A program made the position numbers and the translations under genes. Positions 24,045 to 36,300 of a stretch of DNA of 64,000 nt are shown here, piece after piece. The DNA comes from Schistosoma haematobium (Eukaryota; Platyhelminthes; Trematoda; Strigeidida; Schistosomatidae). Numbering within the stretch: the first letter of the stretch is position 1; the number at the start of each line of letters is the position of its first letter. The stretch spans positions 76,994,364 to 77,058,363 of the forward strand of contig NC_067196.1 in NCBI RefSeq assembly GCF_000699445.3, given 5' to 3'. The notes under the pieces are model-generated. The model was given only the letters and a program-made list of their open reading frames with translations, did not search any database and was not told the origin of the DNA.

Positions 24045-24344
24045 TTATGTTGTTATTGCGCTATTTCGACAAAGGGGTGATGGTCTTCTTAGACCAGATG
24101 GTCTTCGAAACTTATCATTCGACTGATGTTTTATTATTTTATGAAATCTATCGGTAAATGACTTTTGTTTTAAACTTAAAGATGGGCTTTTTGACAATTT
24201 AATTCCAGGATTGATATCTATTTGTCGTTCACCAGATTCATATGGCACATCTTGATTATTGAACCAAACACTTTGACGCCGATTTTCTGTATTACTGTGA
24301 AGATATTGTTTACGTCGATAAACACGTTTAAATTCAGAGATAAC
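24045..24344 (-). CDS. GPCR last exon: cytoplasmic tail and stop
   Basis: Acceptor ATACTGCAG. Encodes 99 residues starting VISEFKRVYRRKQYLHSN and ending RPSPLCRNSAITT, then TAA. The first residues are helix 8. The rest is polar, rich in Ser, Arg and Lys, with several possible phosphorylation sites (KSPSLSLKQKS, RRPSGLRRPS). An ATG-initiated reading of this exon would run back into the intron. Confidence 0.88.
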   Translation of the reverse strand, partial: VISEFKRVYRRKQYLHSNTENRRQSVWFNNQDVPYESGERQIDINPGIKLSKSPSLSLKQKSFTDRFHKIIKHQSNDKFRRPSGLRRPSPLCRNSAITT

Positions 24345-27300
24345 CTGCAGTATAACAAACAAAGATTTATTGAAATTTTAATGTGTACATAATTATTATG
24401 AGAATATATAATCCATTACAAAATAATAAATTTAAGTCATATAAATTTACGTGTACTCTGTTCGTTTTTCTTAAGAATATATGATTGGACTTGTGTGAAG
24501 TTCTAAGTTGCTTCTGACTAACTGACTGATGTTAAAATTACCAGCTATCCATCAAATTATAGTTATAAGTAATAAAATGAGTTCAGGGTGTACTGAAAAA
24601 AATTTGTTGTTATCAAAATCCATCACCTCTATTTTAACTATCTCAGCAGCTCCCATTAATCAACCAATTGTACTATCGTTTTCTCTTGGAAGTACTTTTC
24701 CACCAAGTCATGTGCATAAGTTTAATTAACAGTAGTATTTAGCTCAGTAGCTTTAATTTTATTTCAGGCAATATATACATATAAAGAAATTGTTTTAAAA
24801 TAATTTGTCCTTATTTGAGGAGTTTTTACCTCAAAATTTTATTTCTACCTTTGAATAGAATACTGTATGAGCAATGTATAAGCAAGCATAGACTGATAAA
24901 TGCTAGAAAAATTGAATACTGTAGACAGTCAATGCATCCTGTCGTTGAACTCTTAGACTATTATGCCCAGAATTTTTGTACAGCTTTCATATTTTGATAT
25001 TACACAACCAGCAAACATTATCATTGCTAATAGCTGTCTCAGAGATAATTAACTAAGGTTAGGAAAGTGAAATATTGGATGCAAAACCAGTAGCTTATAG
25101 GTTATGTGCTCAGATTGTGAACTCAAAGTTCAATGTTTCATCACTGTTTCAGTCGTGTATGAGCAATGTTGATAAGTTCTATGCTAAGACAAAATAACTG
25201 TTTGTTACCGTTTGATGTTTACCGGTGGTTTGACTAAAGTCGCTCAACATTATAATATACAAACTGAACTGTGAGAGGGTGTAGTTGGATCATAATATAC
25301 TTATTTAACACAGATGAAACGATATTTTTTCAGAGGAGTATACATCAATGAATATAAACACATTACAATTATTAAAACTTACCTCTTTATTGATAAAACA
25401 AAGTAGAATGGCAACAAATGAACCCTGAAAATCATTAAAAAATATTATTGCAATATTTAGATAGCGTGACTGCAATAAGCATCTTAGCCTAAAAACGAAA
25501 CAACTTAATTCAGCATTACTACTCGGTTTTAAGTGTAATCATCTAGTCATTTTAACAATCAATAATAATGCCTTCAAGTTAACTGCTTGAATAGGAATGC
25601 TGAGGAAACTAAATTATCCAACTGGATTCATATCGTTTATCATATATATCTGGATACATGTTTGTGATTAAATGGAATATTGAAATAGGGTGGATATGAG
25701 CTAGTTTTTGCTAATGGCGGATTTGGAAAAAATATGTTTACAATTTATGAAGTACGTGTCAGAGTTAACAATACTACCAATGCAAATATAACAAAAAATG
25801 CTAAACAAATGCAGATGTGCTATGAAGGACTGTATCATCTATATTCCGTTATCACCACTTAAAATAGGCTCCTTAAGTTTGTTTACATTTTCGTCTCTTT
25901 AATTCACGTTTGAAATACGAACAGTGTTTGTGTTTTGCTAAGAAATAGTACAATTACTTATTATTCCTTTTGCGAAATGACAATATGTCAAATAGAAATG
26001 AAATTATGCATCACAGTAACGATTACTTTCTTCGTCTGAATACATTCGTTAGTTGTTTATTTAGATATCATGCTTGCTTAAATGTGGTGAAATATTTCAT
26101 ACTTGGAACTTGGTAACAATTTTTTTGAGATATATGATATCCTCTTATCTTCAAACTAACTGCAGATGAATAAACATCAAGATGGTGATAGTTATTCAAT
26201 AACAATTTTGATCTTACTAGTAACACTGATCAGACGAAATATCTATACTTGCTTATTTAGCAAACTTTGTTTCATGCATTGAAAATACGTGTCTTAAACT
26301 TCTTATAGATGACTGATGCTGAATATAGAAAATCATGTCTGTCAGATTAAATACATTTAAGCAAATATAAACTGCGGTTATATACCAAATGTCATTCAAT
26401 ATATATTTTGCTAATACTAAGTATTAAATTATATCGAGAAACAAGGCAAATCAAATTCTTTATATACTTTTACTTGGTTACCTACTTACCTCTCCTACCC
26501 TTATTCGAGCATAATCCACCGACAAAGAATTACAAACCTATACTGTCCTGGGCTGTCCTTGCTAATTGTTTCTATTTGCTATTCATTATATCGATATTTG
26601 CCTATACAGCCCTATATCATATGTTCTCAGGCCTTGCTCCTTTTCGTTTACCTTCACGATTCAAAGTTACAGAATGCTTCGTGATGCCACTCGATCACTT
26701 CCTCAAGGTATGTCCAAGTCACCTCCAACATCGTCTCCCTATTTCCTCTTCACCTCTCTCACAGTAGGCTGTTACTGAGGGTATCCAGTCAACGGACATT
26801 GAGTATCTTGTGTAAATAATTGTTTATAAATACTTGTACATTTTGATGATGGTTGTAGTATATCTTCAAGTTTCATTTCCTTGTAGTAGAACTGTCTTGA
26901 CAATCGTACTAAAGATTCTGATTCTGGTGTTGGTTGATGGTTAAATATCATATGATCTTCAGTTATAGGAATTCTACACATGCCTTGCAAATCCTTTCTT
27001 TCACATCTGCATCATATCCTCCTTGTTTATCTGTAATGCTGCCTATATACGTATGAATAGGTTTCTACGTCTTCCAGAGTTTCTCCATCAAATATGATTT
27101 GGTTGGTGCTTGTTTTGTTACATTTTATTATCTTGATAATCTTTATCCTTATTGTTTTGGAGGCGGCTGCTACGGTGGCATTAAATACTTTTTATCTCAC
27201 TATAAAATATATTCTTTTCTACTGATATTTTCATGTTTAACCTTTCATCGTATTTCTTTAAACTAATTTCTTTAGTCTAATTCATGCTTCCTACATGATT

Positions 27301-30300
27301 AACTTTAATTAAACGAATATATACGGTTACCAATGTATACTAAATTATGAATTTGATTAGGATAGACCAACTTTATTACATTATATATGATCTGAATTTT
27401 GATTTCCCTGAGGTTTTCTGAAACTAATTTATTAATGAATAAATGATTTTTAAAAAAACTGTCAACTCTGATTAGTTTTAAAACAGATTATTAAAATGAT
27501 ATAGAGTCAGTGTTTACCTGAAAAGCTTCCATTATCTGTTCATAATAAAGTTTAATTATTTCAAGTAATCCAGGTCCATTAGTATGTGTATTAATTTGCA
27601 TTAAATTTAACGGTATTAAAAATAGATGATATAGACCAAATACTATAACAAGCACTGAAGTAGATTTCAACAATGTCCTATAAATTAAAAATACAACAAT
27701 ACAATAGAAATTAGTTATACTATATGATAAATAAGATGTGATTCATTGAAATGAATCATTTTACAAATATAACCATAACTAATTTGTTTCTTGTTATTTA
27801 CATATTTGAATTATAATATGACAATAAGTATTTAAATTGACGTTTATAAATGGTTATTTGAATATTGTTGAAAACAATATACTGTACACTGACGAGTACA
27901 CACTATATGTATGCACTTTAATATGAAGTAGTGTAATCATTATTAGAATTCTGTTCTTAATGATGATTGATGTTTGTTTGGTGATTTCGATCCAGATCAT
28001 GTTTACTATTTGATGTAGCAATCAACAAATAAAATCCTGTAAGTGAGGTGTTTTTATTTGTTTAAATGAACTATATATTCACTTATTGTTTAATAGTACT
28101 TTATTTACAGCTTCTGTTCTGATTTCATGAACGATTATTTGTTATAACAAGGTTAGTAATGTAGATATTTATGTTTTAGCAAGTGCCAAATATCAGTTTG
28201 AGGTTTTGTGGAGGTAAGAGAATTTCCATAGTTTTTAAATCACGAGTCGACCATCAACGAAAGCCCGGAAGTACTTGACAGGCATTCCTGGTATGGGAAT
28301 CTTTAGCAGCAGGCATCAGTGAACAAATCACAGATAAAAAGCCTTGCGCGCGGACTCTAGGCTACTGAGCTGGCATTCAAAGATGTCAATGTCTAAGTGC
28401 AATCAGTCCATAAAATATTATGTGATCATGATCCACCACCTGGAATCGATAACTATCTCAGACTCGGCTCAGTAGTATAGAGGTTAGGCGTTGACATACG
28501 TTAACGAAAGTCCTGAGCTCTGTTTCTGGTTATGAGATCATGGATACGAGCTGCTGAGAAGTAGTCGTTTATTGTTTCTAATTTTTCAAAAGTAGTTTAA
28601 CTAAGGTCAGTTTTTGGTTTGAAAACTATAAAAAGTACTATATATTTAATCATTATTTATGATATTACGGGATGAAAAGTCGAAATTAGATTGATTTACT
28701 CATAATGATTTTTCTTCAACATTACTTCCGCTCTAATTCAATGAAATGATTACTCAATGTAATGTTTGTTACTGTTTTCCCGTATGACATTTTATTCTGT
28801 ATAACTTATGATATTCTTGTATCCAATTAACATGAACTATGCTCAGCATGACATGTAGCATAAGATTTGTTACAACTGAAAGTGTTTTTTATATATGTGA
28901 CTTCATCCTAATTATTAATCAAAATGGGTGTAAAATCAATATATAAATAAGTGCTTTTTAGACTAGGATCGTCGTTTTTGTGTTCTTACTTCCGCGTCTT
29001 GGGAACTGAAGTGGTTCCTCGCTTCACAAGTATACGTGATGGGCGATTGCGACATAACAATCGGCAACGACTAGGTATAACAATTGTTGACGCAATCAGA
29101 ACAGTCAACCACTGGTCATAACAATTTATCACAACATTATATGATTATTAAGATAAACTTATGAGCTGAAAGCTAGCTGATATACGTTAACTAGTTCCGG
29201 TTATCGTAGGCTTTTTCCTTTTTAGGTTTTTATTATCTATGGTAATCGTGGAACTAATCAAACAATAGATGGACTTCGCTCAGTTTGTATAATGTAACTA
29301 AAAGTATATACTTAACAGTTATCGTTTAGAACATACTGAATAAAAAAACGAATAAATGATGATTTTCGAATTATTCCACTTGTGGTCATTATTGAATCGT
29401 AGTTCACAAAGGCTGTTATTGACTAAAACGTACAATATCTGCAAGGATAGTTGTTACTAATCGTGACATTCGCATTCAAATACGGTTTACACGGTGAGAT
29501 ATAAAACAGTTAATTACCCATTAAAGTTTCATAGAGTAAGTTATGATATATTTAACATAAGTTAACTTATTTAGGGCGCTATTCAATAAAAAAAGTTTTT
29601 ATTGTCTCCTTCATTTTCTTAATTTTGCAATATAATTGAAAACTATCATAAATTACATGTCAGTAATTGTATTTGATAGAATTTTATTAGTTTTTATGTG
29701 AACTTTGACTACCTATCAAAATATCATAACAGAAGACAATATAGTTCAACTGAATCATATATATTCTGTAACATGTAGCACAATTACAACACTAAGCCTT
29801 TTGATATCATCTATAAAATCTAGCTTAAGATTTCGAAAGATAAAAGCCTTAATCTACATTACACTGTTTGTAGTTCAATTGTCCACAATGTAAAACCTGA
29901 GTTGTGTGTATGTAAAAATAATTTGTAAGATCTTTTGCCCAAACATGACTCAAGCGTTATTTTCTGGATGAATTAATTAATTGACGAGGTTTCTGGGTTC
30001 TGTAATCACGAATAAAGAGGTAAACAACTAATAACGTTTTTTAAAAAAATAATAATCAACGTTTCAATGTAGTCTATTTCTTATAAGCGATATATGAATA
30101 CAAACGATTTCTCCAATCACAATCAAAAATAGATTTTTTAATACCATCACATCAATGAACCATTAATTCTCAGTAAGTTTCTAGTACTTAATAGTAATGA
30201 ATAGTTCATAGCACTCATAAAACAGAACCAGTCAAATATGAAAATATTATGAGCTGGTTATCTTTAAATTATCAAATGAACGAACCAATAAAAGAAGCAA

Positions 30301-33300
30301 CAGATATTCGCTTTGTATTCTTGTATTCTTGCATACTTGAGATTAAAGTAGAATCAAGATTCACAATTATGTTTACATCACTGATATGGTTTTGTTCAAT
30401 AATCATATAATTTTAAGTTATTTAAAATTATTATTACAACAGGGATTTCCAGGAATTGTCCGAATTTCATGGTTTATTGAAATATGAAACCACTGAGTGT
30501 CAGCCTCGTTTGAATATTGAAAATTTAGTTCGATTCTAGATAGGATCATAGGTTCTGTCTTTTAAGAAGTCCCATTGTAGAACAAAGTCACTGTCCAATA
30601 CTCCATGATTTTAAATTATTATTCAACCGAGATCCTTTCATGATACAAATCATGAAATACCGAATTCGAGTTTTTGGTGTTAAATATTTCCAGTTAATTG
30701 AAAATACAGGTAGTCAAAATAATCCTTATAAAAAATGCAGTATATATATGACTCTCTATAGACTATATTATCAAGAGTTCTTCAATAATAAAGTAGATAT
30801 AGAAAATTTACAGTACTTCATATTAAAGTTAATGTTGATAACTTTTCTTCATTTGGATTCTGTAATTAACATATTGACTGTAAATTAACTAAATCTTATA
30901 TAATTTATTACATACCTTAAACGTTTGGCATCACTCATTGGTTGCGATTGTGTTTTATTAAATATCACCCGTAATAAATTGATGAAAAATGCCAAGTTAA
31001 ACTGTATGTAAATAAATATAAAAAAATAACCATGATTGCATCCCATAATATATACATATATTGCGTAATGATTAAATTTATTTTATGCCAATAAGTGCGT
31101 ATTCGAATATATCACTGATCAAAAACTATTATGTAAGCAGATGTAAAGTTAAGGAATGACGAAGTAAAGGCAGAATTCCTACAAGTGAAGAACATGTGGG
31201 ACTTAAAACAACTGTTAGTCAAATTTGGAGTAAGAATCTTTAATACGATTGTCAAAACAGTTCTACTATAAGGAAATGAAACTTGAAGATATACTACAAC
31301 CATCATCAAAATGTACAAGTATTTATAAACAATTATTTACACAAGATACTCAATGTCCGTTGAATGGATACTATCAGCAACAGCCTACTGTGGGAGAAGT
31401 GAAAGCAGCTTCCTTGTGAAAAGGAAATAGGGAGACGATGTTGGAGGTGACTTGGACATACTTTGAAGAAATAATAGAGTGGCATCACGAAGCATTCTGT
31501 AACTTTGAATCGTGATGGGGAATAGAAAAGAGGAAGACTAAAGAACACACTGAGATGAGGATCAGAAGCAGACATGAAAAGGGTGAATAGCAACTGGAAC
31601 GGATTACCCAGAACATAGTTGGATGGAGAACGCTAGTGAGCGGCCTGCTCCTCCACGAGGGTTACCATGCGTAAGTAAGTAAGTATTAACCAAGCTATAT
31701 TTCAATAGTGTGATTGAACAGTACTATGGGTAAAAGAAGACAACTGAATAAAGCAGATTTTCCTAAAATTGTCTTTTTGATATTGACAAAACAATCGAAT
31801 TTTTGTTCAATCCATAATTCATATAGTTAAAATCTAACAATGTAAATAAGGAAGAAGCGACTGAAGATCAAATCCTTTTTTCTATAATCCATTCTACATT
31901 GCAGTCTATGGTATGCTTGGTGATAAGGATACTTATCTTGTGCAAATAAATGAATGTATTAAAAAGAAACCAGAATGAATTCAACATTTTAGTTTAACCT
32001 CGATACTTAATACGGAAAGACACGCAAGGGAAAATCAAAATTAACTTTTCTATTTTAAATCTATGCAAAATAATGGTCCAAATGGTCTACACTGATGCTT
32101 AAAGTGTCTATAAAACATATACTTTACCAACTATTTTCAAAATCCAGTCATACAATTCTGAGGAGTAAATCTAATCCTTTTAATGATGATTGAGCTTAGT
32201 TTAAAAAAACCAAATGGAAATCAGGGATCACCGAACAGCTCTTCCGTTGTAGGATGAAAATACTTCAGTGATCGCTGACACTCTTGTGAGGAGTCATGAT
32301 TTTCAAAGTCCAACCATGCAGGATGTGAGGTAGTTCCCGATCAGTGACTTAGAAAAATAAGAGTTATAGCTTGAAATTCATTTAAAAATTATCACAAGGC
32401 GGTCTGCTTGAATATCTGGACTACCTTGTTCTTGCCATCTAGATATTTCAATAAGTTATCTGTTTTTTTTGTGTGTTTATGAGAAATTTACGACCTTTCT
32501 CGTTACAAGTTACAAAAATTTATGATCGGAGACGTCGTGACTGCTAGCAGTATGGATTGAAAAGAATGAACATTATTCAGATATCGATTTCTGAAATGCT
32601 AACATCTAATTGTCGATCTCTTAGCATTTATCATCATCATCGATCAAGAAATAAGAAACGGAAACTTGCTAAACTACTTTGTTCTGAGAATTCTATAATC
32701 TACCAAAAATATAACATTGAATAAAGCTAATAATAATAATAATAAATATATAACTAGATATATATTTATGGTAATTTCATCCAGCTATGATGGCTTGAGC
32801 CAAACTTACTCGTCGTAAATCTACAATGATCTACAATTTCTAAAGTAACAATACTAATTACTGATAAGTTATCCACTGAAAAAATTTCCGTATAGCGGTT
32901 GTGGAGAGTATTAAGTTTTTGATTGAGATCATGAATCGACTGATGTTGGGCTACCGTTGGAAACCTAGAAGCACTAGACGGCCGTTTCGTCTTACTGTGG
33001 GACTCTTTAGCGTTGCGCATCCGCAATCCCGCTCGCGGGTTTCGAACCCAGGGCCTTCAGTCTCGCGCGCGATCGTTTAACCTACTGAACCATATCTGAA
33101 AATTAAACAAAGTGCCAGTGAACTGTTTTCCCATTCATCATACAGTCAAAAGAGAATGAAAAATACTTTCATGAAATTTATTTCACGTCAAATTCCAATT
33201 TATCAAGAATGTCGAAGTATTAAGCTTGTATAGTCTAATATGTTTAAAATGGCAATTTTATTTGAATTTTCTGTATATACATCCTATTACAGAAGATAAG

Positions 33301-36300
33301 CTCTAATTATTCTCACGGATCTTAGGTGTTTCATCGTTACTTTTTAAATTATGTGATTTCGTAATGTCTAGTAACACACAAAGAAAAACGATTTTCTTTT
33401 ATGCATGAATAATTTTCATTTTTATTATTGGATTGTAAATTGGAACGCGGATCGATTGAACAGGTTCTTGAGATTCATATTCCTCTTGACTAAACCTAAT
33501 GAAAAGTTTCAATTTAGAAGCTAAATACGATGATGTATAACTTAATGCAAGTGGGTAAAAGGTAGACGTTTAAATGGATTTGAAATCATGTAGATACATT
33601 TTGCTTTTACAAATATTATTTACATTCAATAATCAGATATCGAATAAACTTAAGTTGAATGGTACACATCAATTATTACACAATAACCCATATATGTAAA
33701 AAATAAAAAAATAAATTACGAATTTTGTGAAAGTAAATTCAACAATCGACAAAGTTAATTAACTGAAAACTGCTCTTGATTCTTTTTTCTTTTATCAATA
33801 TCTGTATTGTAATTATGGTGTCAACAAAAACGGTAATTTATTTAGCTATTATCAGACAGCTGGTTAACAATCCTCACTACTGCAATGGATACAATAATCC
33901 TGGTAAGGAAAAGATGTGTTTGATTCTTTAAGGATTTTAGTGTATGTCCTCTAAAAAGTTTTAAACATCAAATGCTCAGACGATGCTTAAAAACCATTAC
34001 AAATTTCTGATCGTAAACAGTTAGTTATTTATGTTTATAACAAAGTGCATAAATGACCAGTCTACGCTTATATGATTGCGTTCTAACTTTCGGACAGGCA
34101 TTAGTAATCCAGATGGCAAGTGACTAATGAGTGTTACCAATTATATATTCACCGAAAATTACTGTGATTTTCTATATGCACCTAGGTTATTTGTATCTAT
34201 ATTAACTATTTTTATGCAAGTTGTTAAATGTGCTTCTTTTGAGTTCATGTCTAATATCTATCCTTATCTTTAGTTTAACTACTTATCTGTATTTTGTATA
34301 TTCGTTATTTTTATACATAAGATGATTCACAATTAAGCAATCGTTTTTCGGCCAGTAATCATCACAGCCTACTTTTCATTTGTTTATTGATTTGCATGAA
34401 ATATATTTTTCCAGCACATTTTTGTACTTAAATTTTCGTATCATCGTTAGTAAAAGAGGTTGGCCAAATTATTGTATAGGATAACAGATGAGGAATTATA
34501 TTCTATTGGAGTTAACTAGTCGCATTTCCTATTTGAAAGGTTTCGGGAAAGTTACAAAACGTTTTCAAGATTTTACATCATTTACAACTTATAAGTTTTT
34601 CTAAACGAAATGCCAAATTAATCACATCGAAGTTCATAAGATTTTCTGCATTTTATCTTATTTGTTTATAATAATATTTTGATATGAGAGTTCTGTGGGA
34701 ACGGTTGAAAAACAACGTTACCAATTATGGAACATCCATCTTATAAACAGGCACGAGCAACTAACTCTACCCTTTCAATATACAGTAAGTCTACTGAGTT
34801 GTTGGAAATGTAGTCTTAAGTTTGAATCCACCACAACAGTGTTTATAATTGCCAAGTTGTTAATGCATATACTTCAGCATTAAAGAATGTTAGTGAAAAA
34901 ACTGACTTGTTAAAATATCTATACATTCTGAGAGCATGTTTGTAAATTTCTTTGACCTATATTACTGCATCACATTCGGATCACTAGATGCTTTCTATTT
35001 GATTGCATCAATTAACTTAGTATTTTATTATCTCGGGGTTGCCTTGGATTTTATCATATTAATAAAACAAAAACATCCAAGTTTTCAAATTTATGGATTT
35101 ATGAATTATAGTCAAGTTACTTCTGAAATTCATGCACCAGAATAAGAAAAACTCACCAACATAATTATTGCTGGATATACAATTAAAAGTATTCTACTTG
35201 GGCTACCAGAACCAATGTCTAAATCCCAACATTGATCACCTGTTGTCACGAATATTCTCAATAAAACCCATACAGTAATTACCAATATTGGGAGGGCTAA
35301 GAAGAAAGAAGTAAGTGAATTTTTTTCAAAATTATGTTTTAATGAAAATTATTTGATGAATAATTATGAATTATAGATCTTATGCATGTGAAGAAACGAG
35401 GAAATCAAAATAATTTTATAGCTCAAAGAAAGACAGTTCCACTTAACAAGTTATTTTTTAGCTAAGATAGTCGCTGGAGATAATCGATAGAAAACCCTGG
35501 ACCTAGGTTTCGTGCTATTTGGTATTCATTAACAAGGTGTGCCTGTAATCGCGACACGGAGAGCTCAGCGGTAACGTCTCTGACTGTAAAACTGGATGAC
35601 AGGAGATAGAATCTGTCCGAGTGCATCAGTTCCCTCAAGATAACAGGTACACCTTGCTGACGAGTGCCAAATGGCATGAAATCTAGGTTCAGGGTTTCTT
35701 GTCGACTACCTTCAACCACCATCTTATCTCAACATAGTTCATGAAATTTCGAGTCACATAGACTAGTGGCCACATTGCAACTTGGTTGATAGGATTCCAT
35801 CTGAATTACGGAGAACATGACCCACATGACATTGATCAGTCAATTGTGGAAATTTTAAGCTTTGTAATTAACTAAAATCATTGTTCTACTTCATTTTACT
35901 TAGAGAATATTTAAGTTTCGACAAGAAATAAGAAACATTTGTTTCATACTGTATATAATACAAAATGATTGGTAATGAAAATGTTTAGCTGTTTTGAATA
36001 TTTAAAAAATAGAACAAAATGGAATTTCATTATATTGAATGCTTTTCATATAATTCACATTATGTTTCGTTGGATCAGCTCTCATTTTCTTTTTGTTATT
36101 TTGGATAAAAATAAAATGTTTAAATGTTCATACTGAATAGTTCTTGAACGATGAGAATCGAATGATAAACTAGTATTGAGATGGTGAAGAAGATTTGTAG
36201 CTCAGGTGGATGATTTTGATGGAGTTTTGTTCCCTGAGCTGGATGGTTTGATTGTGTACATCCGTTATCATTAGGTGTACCAGCTATTTTCCATCCCAAT

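Larger units (their letters stand above)
27678..30915 (-). other. Receptor intron between the loop 3 and TM6 exons
   Basis: Contains the facing SINE copies (28197-28625) and an LTR-like fragment (28715-29092). 29093-30915 holds nothing recognisable; frames 29705-29893 and 30640-30888 lack support. Confidence 0.8.
31002..35156 (-). other. Receptor intron between the TM4 and TM5 exons
   Basis: Contains the RTE fragment 31105-31690 and the SINE at 32885-33100. Bases 33101-35156 show no repeat or gene; frames 34695-34883 and 34936-35145 (plus) look like chance. Confidence 0.8.

Noticed and set aside
24529..24729. 66-codon plus-strand frame
   Set aside because: Lies in the last receptor intron with no supporting signal.
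31333..31593. Minus-strand frame of 86 codons
   Set aside because: Antisense of the RTE fragment; the frame 26408-26767 is the same case.
34936..35145. Hydrophobic 69-codon plus-strand frame next to a receptor exon
   Set aside because: No splice support, no family match, and the overlapping gene is on the other strand; AT-rich DNA readily gives hydrophobic frames.
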